From Chlorobiota bacterium (GTDB lineage Bacteria; Bacteroidota; Bacteroidia; Bacteroidales; JAADGE01), in assembly GCA_013152535.1 (NCBI GenBank), contig JAADGE010000038.1, positions 1 through 64,000 of the forward strand: a stretch of DNA of 64,000 nucleotides, read 5' to 3'. A program made the position numbers and the translations under genes. Below are positions 1 through 8,633 of this stretch, piece by piece. Numbering within the stretch: the first letter of the stretch is position 1; every line of letters begins with the position of its first letter. The notes under the pieces were generated by a model. It did no database searches. It was given only the letters and a program-made list of their open reading frames with translations, and was not told the DNA's origin.

Positions 1-215
1 GAATATAAAGAAAAGTTAAAAAAACAATTTTCCGAAAGGAAAAAATTTCTGCTTAAAAATAACAGTAAAGAAGAACTTGATAAAGAATACATACGCTATT
101 TCGGAAATTATGATGATTATTTGCATATGATAATCCGGTAAAAGCGAGTTTGTGCGAAAACAGAAATGATTGGAAATTCTCTTATGTGAAAGATGATTAT
201 AATGAATTTATGTAA
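1..215 (+). pseudogene. Relic of a REP-associated tyrosine transposase (RAYT/Y1-like); 5' end cut by window, internally deleted and frameshifted
   Basis: Frame 1 reads ...EELDKEYIRYFGNYDDYLHMIIR* (stop 139-141). Frame 3 then continues DNPVKASLCENRNDWKFSYVKDDYNEFM* (stop 213-215). NPVKAxL...DWKxS is reminiscent of RAYT C-termini and RYFGNYDDYL of their N-terminal region; the catalytic middle (HxH...Y) is absent. Confidence 0.45.
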
Positions 216-262
216 AGTGTAGGTTGTCTTTTAAAGACGACTTACAACTTAATAAAAAAAAT

Positions 263-1108
263 ATGATAAAAATAAATGAATCACCGAGAGATGCTGTGCA
301 AGCATTAAAAAAGATAATTCCGACCAAAGACAAAATTGAATATATTAATTTACTGTTAAAAGTCGGTTTTGATATTGTTGATGTCGGAAGTTTTGTCTCG
401 CCTGCTGCTGTTCCGCAAATGAAAGACACGGCTGAAGTTCTTGAAAAATTAAAACTTGATGATACCGATTCTGCAATATCCGTATTAGTCGGAAATTCAT
501 ATTTTGCAAAAAGACTTGCCGAATATGAACAAGTCGATTATATTAATTATCCGTTTGCAATTTCTGAAATTTTTCAAAAGAAAAATCTAAAAGCAAATTT
601 TCAAAAATCATTAAAAGACATTGATAAAATAATTGATATTTGTATTCAAAAAAATAAAAAACCGATAATCAGTATTTCGGAAGCTTTCGGAAATCCGTAT
701 GATGAAGATTGGGGTATTGATATTTTAATGGACTGGATTGAAGTTCTTTATGAAAAAGGATTACGCTATTTTCCGCTCGCCGATACAACGGCTTCGGGAA
801 GTGCACATCTGATTGGTTTGGTTTTTACAAATGTCATCAAAGAATTTTCGGATGTTGAATTTAATTTCCATTTACATTCCTCTCTCGAAGACACAATTCA
901 TAAGATTGAGGCAGCATACGATGCCGGATGTCGAAATTTTGATACCGTTTTTAACGGAATGGGCGGTTGCCCGATGACAGGTAAAAAATTAGTTGCCAAT
1001 ACAGATACCCTTGTTTTTTATGAATGGATGATAAAAAATGAAGTTGAAAATAAATTAAACCAAGATATGATTAATATTATTATCGAAAAGGCAAAAATAT
1101 TTTTTTAA
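263..1108 (+). CDS. Hydroxymethylglutaryl-CoA lyase
   Basis: HMGL-like TIM barrel: SPRDAVQ, VDVGSFVSPAAVPQMKDTAEV, DTTASGSA, FHLHSS, FNGMGGCPMTG. ATG at 263 is preferred over the TTG at 224. Confidence 0.88.
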   Translation: MIKINESPRDAVQALKKIIPTKDKIEYINLLLKVGFDIVDVGSFVSPAAVPQMKDTAEVLEKLKLDDTDSAISVLVGNSYFAKRLAEYEQVDYINYPFAISEIFQKKNLKANFQKSLKDIDKIIDICIQKNKKPIISISEAFGNPYDEDWGIDILMDWIEVLYEKGLRYFPLADTTASGSAHLIGLVFTNVIKEFSDVEFNFHLHSSLEDTIHKIEAAYDAGCRNFDTVFNGMGGCPMTGKKLVANTDTLVFYEWMIKNEVENKLNQDMINIIIEKAKIFF

Positions 1109-1875
1109 GATTTTTTGCACAAATAAATAAATTCATGTTTGTCAAATCGATATTTTTTTTGTTCTTCTTCAGAAAAAGAATTAACAAAGTTATCTTCAAT
1201 TACTTCAAATCCTGCTTGTTTTAAACGTTGCGGATAATCGTTTCCGTATAATCTTACGTGGTCGTATTGTCCGTAATATTTTTCACGGTCTTCACGGGAA
1301 GTCAGATTCGGATCTTCAAAAGTTTCATTAAGTGAATAATCAATCGGAACCTGCAATATTGCCCAAGCACCCGGTTTCATAACTCGTATAATTTCCGACA
1401 TTGCTTTTTTCTCATCGTCAATATGTTCCAATACATGATTGCAAATAACAACATCAAATTTATTATCATCAAAAATCATATTTCTGATATCTGTTTTTAC
1501 GTCAACAATAGGAGAATATAAATCGGCAGTTGTATAATTCAAATTTTTTAAATTTTTAAAACTTTTAAGAAACGGTTGTTCGGGTGCAATGTGTAATACT
1601 GTATGTTGTGAGGTAAAAAAATCAGTTTTTTCTTTTAAATATAACCATAATAAACGGTGTCTTTCCAGTGATAAACAATTAGGACACAGTCTGTTGTCTC
1701 TATTTGACTTGCCGTATCCGTAAGGTAAAAATTTTCTGAAATGTTTGTTGCAAATCGGGCATTCGGTATTGGTTCCTTTATAAATTAAAGCCAAAGGTTT
1801 TCTTACAATAAAACTAAACCGAATTAACAGTGGGCGAGGGACTGTTTTTAAAAGGAATTTGATGATTTTTTTCAT
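1105..1875 (-). CDS. Class I SAM-dependent methyltransferase with N-terminal Cys4 zinc-binding motif
   Basis: CPICNKHF...RLCPNCLSLERHR, then FDVVICNHVLEHIDDEKKAMSEIIRVMKPGAWAILQVP (Methyltransf_11-like). Convergent with and overlapping the stop of the HMG-CoA lyase. Confidence 0.8.
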   Translation of the reverse strand: MKKIIKFLLKTVPRPLLIRFSFIVRKPLALIYKGTNTECPICNKHFRKFLPYGYGKSNRDNRLCPNCLSLERHRLLWLYLKEKTDFFTSQHTVLHIAPEQPFLKSFKNLKNLNYTTADLYSPIVDVKTDIRNMIFDDNKFDVVICNHVLEHIDDEKKAMSEIIRVMKPGAWAILQVPIDYSLNETFEDPNLTSREDREKYYGQYDHVRLYGNDYPQRLKQAGFEVIEDNFVNSFSEEEQKKYRFDKHEFIYLCKKS

Positions 1876-1959
1876 ACTGAAAATTTCCGTAAAGAAATAA
1901 AAAATATAACTATTTCAGGTTTTCAAAAGTATTAATTTGTATTTGACCATTAAAATTAA

Positions 1960-1967
1960 TACATTTG
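1960..1967 (+). promoter_or_regulatory. Bacteroidota-type -7 element (TAcaTTTG) with TTTG at 1936-1939
   Basis: TACATTTG about 30 nt upstream of the ATG at 1997; TTTG 20 nt further upstream. Confidence 0.45.
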
Positions 1968-1996
1968 TTACGCTAAATTTTTAAAATCTATTTGAT

Positions 1997-2407
1997 ATGA
2001 AACAAATTAAATTATTATCCGTTCTTGTAATTTTTTTAACTTTAACGGTTTCTTGTAATAAAACACCGCATGACAAATTAATCGGAAAATGGGATGTTAC
2101 TAAAATTGTGAATTCTACTATGACGGAACAAGACGATATTGATTTCTTTAATGAAATGAATAAGGATGTTTTAGACAAAGAAGTTTTTACTTTTACGAAT
2201 GATAAAGTAACAAAAAGTTTTCCTGAAAAAACTGAAGGGACTTGGGAAATTGATGAAAAAGGTAAGATTCTTACAATTGATTGGGGAGAAAATGATAATT
2301 ATTCTCCGCATACTTTTGTTGTTGAAAAATTAACTTCAGACAGTCTTATAATTCAAGAAGATTTTGAAGAATTTTTAATGACAACATATTTTTCAAAAAT
2401 AAAATAA
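1997..2407 (+). CDS. Lipocalin-like domain lipoprotein
   Basis: Lipobox LTVSC; LIGKWDVTKI...VFTFTNDKV...EGTWEIDEKGKILTI is the GxW plus beta-strand pattern of small lipocalin-like proteins. Confidence 0.6.
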   Translation: MKQIKLLSVLVIFLTLTVSCNKTPHDKLIGKWDVTKIVNSTMTEQDDIDFFNEMNKDVLDKEVFTFTNDKVTKSFPEKTEGTWEIDEKGKILTIDWGENDNYSPHTFVVEKLTSDSLIIQEDFEEFLMTTYFSKIK

Positions 2408-2437
2408 TTTTTGTATAAAGCATCAGTACATAAATTA

Positions 2438-2508
2438 TAAATACCGACGAAAAGATTGTGGTACGATTTGAATTTTCGATAATATCGTAAATTTGTATGT
2501 CGGTATTT
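2438..2508 (+). other. Long intergenic hairpin (terminator/attenuator candidate)
   Basis: aaataccgac (2438-2447) pairs with gtcggtattt (2499-2508); internal tacgat (2462-2467) pairs with atcgta (2484-2489). Confidence 0.5.
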
Positions 2509-2562
2509 TCTGTCTGACTACAGACGGATTGTGTGATTGTTGAAAAATATTAAAACAGACTT

Positions 2563-3546
2563 ATGAAAGATATTTTTGTCAGTTTTTCTAAAGACGATAA
2601 AAACTTGTCAAAAAAGTTGGTATCTAAATTAGAATCTGAAGGTTATTCTTGCCGAGTGTTACCGAGAGATAATTCATACGGAAAAGCGGAGGAATTAATC
2701 GCCGAATGCAAAATTTTTATTTTGGTTTTATCTTCGGCTGCAGAACAATCGAAGCAAGTTTCGGAACAATTGAAAAATGCTGTTGAGAAGCACTGTTTCA
2801 TAATTCCTTTTAAAGTCGGGAAAATTGATAATAATTTGGGTATGCAATATATGCTGAACGAATTGGAATGGGTGGATGCGTTCGGCGACGGTTTTGACGA
2901 AGCTTATGATATTTTATTAGAAATTATTGAAGAAATAACCGAAGGGAAGAAAACAAAAAGTATTAATAAAACGAAACAGCTTTCGGAAGCGAGAGGTTTT
3001 GAATTAAAAAAACCGCATTTATACGGAATAATCGGTGTGTTGGCGGTTTCACTCTTATATTTTGCATTTTTCAATAATTCCGGTATAAAAAATAATGCTT
3101 CACTCACAAATAAAAATAATTTATCTCAATCTGCTGACCGTATTATTCCTGATATTGTAAGTGAGAAACTAAAACCCGAAGAGCAAAAGATAGTAGGTTC
3201 GTGGAAAATGACCGGTTACGAAGACAGCAGGCAAATGACACCGGAAGAGCGCCGAGTTACCAATCAGAATATTGAACAAATGAAGCAAAGGGTTTTATTA
3301 ACTTTTAATGCCGACAGAAGTTTTGCACGTGCCGGATTTACGCAATATGTTCAAAAAGGATATTGGGAATACGATGCAGCTAAAAAAAAGATTTATTTAA
3401 TTCCTGAAAATACCAATAAGAAAGAAGAAATTAATATTATTGATTTAACGGATAAAAAAATGACTTTTGTGGTTACCGAATCGGTAGAGACAAGTCCCGG
3501 AAATAAGGAAATAGTAACAACAAAATTGAGTTTTGAGAAACAATAA
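2563..3546 (+). CDS. TIR-domain protein with single TM helix and C-terminal lipocalin-like domain
   Basis: MKDIFVSFSKDDKNLSKKLVSKLESEGYSCRVLPRD...ILVLSSAAEQSKQVSEQLKNAVEK..FIIPFKV (TIR_2-like); TM LYGIIGVLAVSLLYFAFF; C-terminal IVGSWKMTG...LLTFNADRSFAR...KGYWEYDAAKKKIYLI. Confidence 0.72.
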   Translation: MKDIFVSFSKDDKNLSKKLVSKLESEGYSCRVLPRDNSYGKAEELIAECKIFILVLSSAAEQSKQVSEQLKNAVEKHCFIIPFKVGKIDNNLGMQYMLNELEWVDAFGDGFDEAYDILLEIIEEITEGKKTKSINKTKQLSEARGFELKKPHLYGIIGVLAVSLLYFAFFNNSGIKNNASLTNKNNLSQSADRIIPDIVSEKLKPEEQKIVGSWKMTGYEDSRQMTPEERRVTNQNIEQMKQRVLLTFNADRSFARAGFTQYVQKGYWEYDAAKKKIYLIPENTNKKEEINIIDLTDKKMTFVVTESVETSPGNKEIVTTKLSFEKQ

Positions 3547-3551
3547 GAATA

Positions 3552-3580
3552 AAAAAGGAGTTCAAAACGAACTCCTTTTT
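3552..3580 (+). terminator. Intrinsic terminator after the TIR gene
   Basis: aaaaaggagtt..aactccttttt stem followed by T-rich tract. Confidence 0.75.
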
Positions 3581-3597
3581 ATATTTTTAATATCCGG

Positions 3598-3957
3598 TTA
3601 AGCAGCAGTTTGTGCTTCTTTAGCAGCAGGTCCTTTATATTCAGCTTTTCCAAAACCTAAAATAGGCCAGAAGATAGGAGCTAAGAAAATTAATCCTAAA
3701 GTAAAACCGACCTCTTTTCCGAAACTTTTTGAAACAAGATTTATCACCCATACGATGAAAATATAGTTTACAAAAGGAATTAAGAAAAGAATAAACCACC
3801 ATAAAGGTTTACCTGTTATTTCTATCAGCACGATAAGATTGTAGATAGGTACAATAGCTGCCCAACCCGGTTTACCGGCTTTAACAAAAACTTTCCATAA
3901 AGCTGCAATTTCAAAAACGAGAAAAGCAAGATAAATAATAATGACTACATATTTCAT
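3598..3957 (-). CDS. DUF5684-like small integral membrane protein
   Basis: AALWKVFVKAGKPGWAAIVPIYNLIVLIEITGKPLWWFILFLIP, a conserved membrane family. Start at internal Met (3957) preferred. Confidence 0.7.
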   Translation of the reverse strand: MKYVVIIIYLAFLVFEIAALWKVFVKAGKPGWAAIVPIYNLIVLIEITGKPLWWFILFLIPFVNYIFIVWVINLVSKSFGKEVGFTLGLIFLAPIFWPILGFGKAEYKGPAAKEAQTAA

Positions 3958-4222
3958 AATAAATAATTTAAAAAAATGCCTACTCTTTTCAGTTTTCGGC
4001 TTCCCTGATTTATCCAACCAAATATAGAATTTATATTTTAAATGATGAAATTTTTTAGATAAAAAATTGAAGTCTCTGCTTTTTACTATTTAGTCCTAAT
4101 AGACAAAAAGGAGGCTGAAAAGTTTGTTAGCCCTTATATTTATTAGCTTTCTGATGTTCTGTTTTTTAATCTAGTTTTTAATCTTTATATTTGTATAATT
4201 GTTTCACTTAAATTTTTATATT

Positions 4223-4489
4223 ATGGATGACAAAATGAAAGATTTTTTAACGTTTAAAAAAATGATTACACCAATGATTATTCAAATCCTGTTTTGGATT
4301 GGTGTTGCTGCAGTTGTAATAGGCGGTATTATTTCAATGTTCAGTTACGGTGGTTTCTGGAGAGGTCTGTTAATGGTAATTTTGGGACCTATATTTGTCA
4401 GGTTATTTACAGAATTACTAATTGTAACTTTCTCAATTAATGATTCATTAAGAATAATAAAAAATAACACCAAGAAAGATACAGAATAA
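4223..4489 (+). CDS. DUF4282-like membrane protein
   Basis: MKDFLTFKKMITPMIIQILFWIGV...GGFWRGLLMVILGPIFVRLFTELLIVTFSINDSLRII. Confidence 0.7.
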   Translation: MDDKMKDFLTFKKMITPMIIQILFWIGVAAVVIGGIISMFSYGGFWRGLLMVILGPIFVRLFTELLIVTFSINDSLRIIKNNTKKDTE

Positions 4490-4510
4490 AAATTATTCGA
4501 TAAAATAATA

Positions 4511-4536
4511 AAAAAAGAGGTATTTACCTCTTTTTT
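4511..4536 (+). terminator. Intrinsic terminator
   Basis: aaaaaagaggta-tt-tacctctttttt perfect stem with T-tract. Confidence 0.75.
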
Positions 4537-4542
4537 TATTAA

Positions 4543-4808
4543 TAACCTGAACTCAATATAAGCTTTGCTCACAGTTTCAGATAATTAGCTCATATACGAG
4601 TCATATTTATGAAGTACTGTCGAGATAATACGAATAAATATGAGGAAGTATATGAGTTAATTAATGAAATTCCTAAATAAAAATCCGACAGTGCATCATC
4701 TTTGCACTGAGAATCCTTCGATATAACCCGTTATAACTTTATGATTTTCAGCACAAATCTAATACACTATCGAATTTCTGTGAGAGAAATCTTATATCGA
4801 GTTCAGGC
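4543..4808. repeat. Nested inverted-repeat element (possible MITE or structured intergenic element)
   Basis: Outer arms about 31 nt: aacctgaactcaatataagctttgctcacag (about 4544-4574) vs reverse complement of ctgtgagagaaatcttatatcgagttcaggct (about 4778-4808). Inner arms about 25 nt: ttagctcatatacgagtcatattta (about 4585-4609) vs reverse complement of taaatatgaggaagtatatgagttaa (about 4635-4660). Third hairpin cagtgca/tgcactg (about 4689-4709). Confidence 0.6.
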
Positions 4809-6157
4809 TAATAGGCTTCTAAAATTTTCCCGGTTATTTTTAATATATCGTTGTATCTCGTAAGCATATAATATTTTGATTGAGACAGAGCAAAAGCCGT
4901 ATTCATGTATATTATTTGGATATCTCTGATATTAAAAGAATTTATTATGCCTACTCTGAATTTCTCTTTTGAGATTTCCATATTTAAAGAAGCCGCTTTA
5001 AAATTCTCTTCGGCAACTTTATACATTTGTTTTCTGATTTCATACATTTCATATAAGTTGTGAAGATTATTTCGCAGAATCATTTTTAATTCTTCCGTTT
5101 TTAATTCAGATTTTTCGGTATCAATTTTTGCATTTTCTACAGCACGTTTGCGATTATTACCGTTAAAGATTATATAGGATAGTGTTAAATCGGCATAAGC
5201 ATTCTGAGAATAGTATGTTGGTGCAACGGAATTAAGCATCGGAAATGAATTTGTTTGAGCGATTCCTGCATTAAGCGAGAGGGAAGGATATAACGTACTT
5301 CTTGCTGATTTAATATTATTTTCATAAATTCTGTTGCTTATAATTTGTGTTTTTAAATTTGCATTATTTCGAAACATTTGAGTTTCTAAATCGGCTAAAT
5401 TGAACTTCTTATTTTTTATTCCGAGTCTGTCGGTAAGTTTGTAATTTATAATTTCGGTATCGCCTAAAACTTTACCGAGTTCCCTCATGGCATTTTGTTT
5501 GTTCATTAATTGAGAAAGAAAATTCAGAGAATCAGTCAGGAACGAATTCTTTTCCTGCAAAACTTGATACCTTACCGAGAGTCCCAGATCTTTTTTTATT
5601 AATATGTATTTGTATCGATCTTTTGATAACTTCATTAAATTCTCCGTTACTTTCAGTTTCTCTTCTTCCAGTAAAACCAAATTGTAAGCATTTACAATTT
5701 CTGCAACCGTATTCTCAAGCGTTAATTTAAGATTCCCTTCTGAGAGTAATTTTAAATATTCTGAATTTTGTTTTGATAATATTGCCGAAAAACCGTTAAA
5801 TAGATTCAGTTTGATATTTAAATTCGGAGAAAGCGAATTAATATAGGCGTTTTCTCCGCTGCCGGCAGTATTATTAATATGGTTTATTTGATTAGCGTTG
5901 AGAGAAATTATCGGGAATATCCCGGCTTTTCCCCAAGTATCATTATTATTCGCTTTTTCTGTATCTTTTTTTGAAATTCGGATTCCGAAATTATTTTTTA
6001 ACCCTTTTTGAACAGCTTCTTTCAAGCTGATAGTCAAAGAATCGTTTTCTTGTGCATAACTTTTAACGGAATTTAAAATAAAAAACAGCATAATCAGGAT
6101 AAACAGCTTTTCTATTTTTCGAATTCTGATGCGGAATATTTGCAAATTAGTTTTCAC
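4808..6157 (-). CDS. TolC-family outer membrane efflux protein (orphan OMF)
   Basis: SLKEAVQKGLKNNFGIRISKKDTEKANN...SLNANQ...LVLLEEEKLKVTENLMKLSKDRY...YPSLSLNAGI; no adjacent MFP/RND genes. Confidence 0.8.
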   Translation of the reverse strand: MKTNLQIFRIRIRKIEKLFILIMLFFILNSVKSYAQENDSLTISLKEAVQKGLKNNFGIRISKKDTEKANNNDTWGKAGIFPIISLNANQINHINNTAGSGENAYINSLSPNLNIKLNLFNGFSAILSKQNSEYLKLLSEGNLKLTLENTVAEIVNAYNLVLLEEEKLKVTENLMKLSKDRYKYILIKKDLGLSVRYQVLQEKNSFLTDSLNFLSQLMNKQNAMRELGKVLGDTEIINYKLTDRLGIKNKKFNLADLETQMFRNNANLKTQIISNRIYENNIKSARSTLYPSLSLNAGIAQTNSFPMLNSVAPTYYSQNAYADLTLSYIIFNGNNRKRAVENAKIDTEKSELKTEELKMILRNNLHNLYEMYEIRKQMYKVAEENFKAASLNMEISKEKFRVGIINSFNIRDIQIIYMNTAFALSQSKYYMLTRYNDILKITGKILEAY

Positions 6158-6335
6158 CGGTTTATATTTAATATTTTAAGAGCTGAAAGTATGTTATTTT
6201 TAAGAAAAACACAAAAATTTTTATCTGTCGAAATAAAAAAAGATTCCGGAATACCTTTGCTTTTCAATTTCAGGGTTCAGAACGAATTGTTAAATATATT
6301 TTCCGATAATTTTTTGGCTGACACCGGCTGTGAAA

Positions 6336-7784
6336 CTATAAATTTTCTAAAACATCAACAAGTAAATCCCAAAACTTTTGAACAGTCGGGATATTCATTC
6401 GTTCGTCCGGCGAATGGGCACCTTTTATCGTAGGTCCGAAAGATATCATATCTAAATAAGGGTATTTCTCAAGGAATAATCCGCATTCTAAACCTGCGTG
6501 AATAGCTTTTACTTCAGGTGTTCGATTAAACAGTTTTTTATAAGATGCTTCGGTAATTTTCATAATTTCCGAATTTGTATTCGGTTTCCAACCGGGATAT
6601 CCGTCGCCGTGTTTTACTTTTGCTCCGGCAAGTTTAAAAACAGAAGCAACTGTTTGTGCCATATCGTATTTTGCACTTTCAACAGAACTTCGTTGGCTGG
6701 TTTCAATTGTTATTTTATTGCCTTCAATAAATTTTACCGATGCCAAATTTGTAGAAGTTTCCACCAAACCGGGCATATCTTTACTCATTGCATAAACGCC
6801 GTGCCAACAACTATAAATCGAGTGCATTAATTTTTTTTGCACTTTTTTTGAAATCACAAATTCGGGAAGTTCAACTTGTTCGAATTCTATTGATAAATTC
6901 TTTTCTGTTGCGGCAAATTCGTTTTTAATTTTTTCACTAAGTTCTTTTACGAGTTTTTCAAAATCTCCGGAATGCTCTTTTTTAACGGTAATAATTCCGA
7001 ACGCTTCACGCGGAATAGCATTTCTTAAATTGCCTCCTTTAAATTCGTTTAAGCGAACTTTAAATTTTTTATAAGCATTAAGAATAATTCTGTTTAATAT
7101 TTTATTTGAATTTCCTAATCCTTTGTCTATCTCATCACCTGAATGTCCGCCGTTAAGTCCGGTAACCGAAATTTTATAAGCAACCGAATCTTCAGGTACA
7201 TTTTTTTTCTTGTATGAAAAAGTTGCAACAGTATCCATGCCGCCGGCACAACCTATGAAAAGCTCTCCTTCGTCTTCCGAATCCAGATTTAACAGAATTT
7301 CTCCTTTTAAAAAACCTTCCTTTAAACCGAAAGCACCGGTTAGTCCGGTTTCTTCATCAGAGGTAAATAGAGCTTCGATTGGAGGATGTTCCGTTTCTTG
7401 TGAAGCCAAAACAGCCAGTGCAGCTGCAATACCTATTCCGTCATCACCTCCGAGTGTCGTACCTTTTGCTTTTATCCAATCGCCGTCAATGTAAGTTTGA
7501 ATTGGGTCGGTATCAAAATTATGCACAGTATCGGCATTTTTTTCGCAAACCATATCCGAATGACTCTGTAATATTACGGTTTTGTTATTCTCTTTTCCTA
7601 ATGTCCCGGGTTTTCGGATAATTACATTCCCTATTTCGTCTTTTTCTGCATCAAGATGATGTTCTTTTGCAAAACTTAAAAGGTATGCAATAATTTTTTC
7701 TTCTTTTTTTGAAGGTCTGGGAATTTGGGTAACTTCATAAAAATATTTCCAAATTTCTGCGGGTTTTAAATCTGATATTGTCAT
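6336..7784 (-). CDS. pepD: Aminoacyl-histidine dipeptidase (M20 family, PepD)
   Basis: QIPRPSKKEEKIIAYL, ILQSHSDMVCEKN, TLGGDDGIGIAAALAVL, ALFTSDEETGLTGAFGL, GLNGGHSGDEIDKG. Confidence 0.92.
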   Translation of the reverse strand: MTISDLKPAEIWKYFYEVTQIPRPSKKEEKIIAYLLSFAKEHHLDAEKDEIGNVIIRKPGTLGKENNKTVILQSHSDMVCEKNADTVHNFDTDPIQTYIDGDWIKAKGTTLGGDDGIGIAAALAVLASQETEHPPIEALFTSDEETGLTGAFGLKEGFLKGEILLNLDSEDEGELFIGCAGGMDTVATFSYKKKNVPEDSVAYKISVTGLNGGHSGDEIDKGLGNSNKILNRIILNAYKKFKVRLNEFKGGNLRNAIPREAFGIITVKKEHSGDFEKLVKELSEKIKNEFAATEKNLSIEFEQVELPEFVISKKVQKKLMHSIYSCWHGVYAMSKDMPGLVETSTNLASVKFIEGNKITIETSQRSSVESAKYDMAQTVASVFKLAGAKVKHGDGYPGWKPNTNSEIMKITEASYKKLFNRTPEVKAIHAGLECGLFLEKYPYLDMISFGPTIKGAHSPDERMNIPTVQKFWDLLVDVLENL

Positions 7785-7860
7785 TTTTGTTTTATTTTAT
7801 AATTTTGTTATTTATTATGTCAAAGGTAGAAATTTTTATTGTTTTTGTGAAAAATGAAAA

Positions 7861-7900
7861 CAGATTGAAGCAGATTGAATAAGATTGTAACAGATTTAAT
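7861..7900. repeat. Imperfect 10-bp tandem repeat (about 4 units)
   Basis: cagattgaag/cagattgaat/aagattgtaa/cagatttaat. Confidence 0.5.
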
Positions 7901-7972
7901 TATCTTTTTGGCAAAATAAATGTTATAACTGATTGGGTTAAATATAAATAATACGAATTAAGAAAAACCAAA

Positions 7973-8578
7973 ATGAATACAGACCGGTATAAAACAATAA
8001 AATCAAAATCAGAAGGTTTTTTTAAAGACAGAAGCAGTAAATTTTATGCATTTGCTTTTCCGGTTAAAAACGAAGATGAAATTACGACTTTTCGTGAGCA
8101 AATAAGAAAAGAATATTATGATGCTCGTCATCACATTTATGCCTACAGGCTGGGTGCGGAAATGAAAATATTCAGAGCAAGCGATGACGGAGAGCCGAGT
8201 AATTCTTCGGGTCCGCCTGTTTTGGGTAAAATAAAATCTTATAAACTTACAGATATATTAATTATTGTCGTACGTTATTTCGGAGGAACAAAACTGGGTA
8301 TTCCGGGCTTGATAAATGCTTACGGCACGGCAGCCGAAGATGCAATAAAAAATGCAGAAATAATTGTAAAAACAATTTTTGAAAAAATTGAAATTCAATT
8401 TGAATATCCGCATATGAATGATGTAATGCGAATTATTAAAGAAAATAAGTTGAAAATTATTGAACAGGAAATGCAATTGTCGTGTAAAATAATTGTCGGA
8501 GTTCCGAAAAACAGTTTTGAAAAAATAAGAAAACAATTAGAGCAACATCATAAATTAAAATTGGAATTTGACGAATAA
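7973..8578 (+). CDS. YigZ/IMPACT family protein
   Basis: FKDRSSKFYAFAFPV...DARHHIYAYRLG...RASDDGEPSNSSGPPVLGKIKSYKLTDILIIVVRYFGGTKLGIPGLINAYG. Confidence 0.9.
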   Translation: MNTDRYKTIKSKSEGFFKDRSSKFYAFAFPVKNEDEITTFREQIRKEYYDARHHIYAYRLGAEMKIFRASDDGEPSNSSGPPVLGKIKSYKLTDILIIVVRYFGGTKLGIPGLINAYGTAAEDAIKNAEIIVKTIFEKIEIQFEYPHMNDVMRIIKENKLKIIEQEMQLSCKIIVGVPKNSFEKIRKQLEQHHKLKLEFDE

Positions 8579-8581
8579 AAA

Positions 8582-8616
8582 AAGACCTGTCAGGTTTTTT
8601 AAACCTGACAGGTCTT
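8582..8616. terminator. Perfect 16-bp-stem palindrome, bidirectional terminator/REP-like
   Basis: aagacctgtcaggttt-ttt-aaacctgacaggtctt between convergent genes. Confidence 0.75.
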
Positions 8617-8633
8617 AACAACATAATAATAAG

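Noticed and set aside
6140-6433. 97-aa plus-strand ORF between TolC and pepD
   Set aside because: Overlaps both flanking minus-strand genes and has no family-like sequence.
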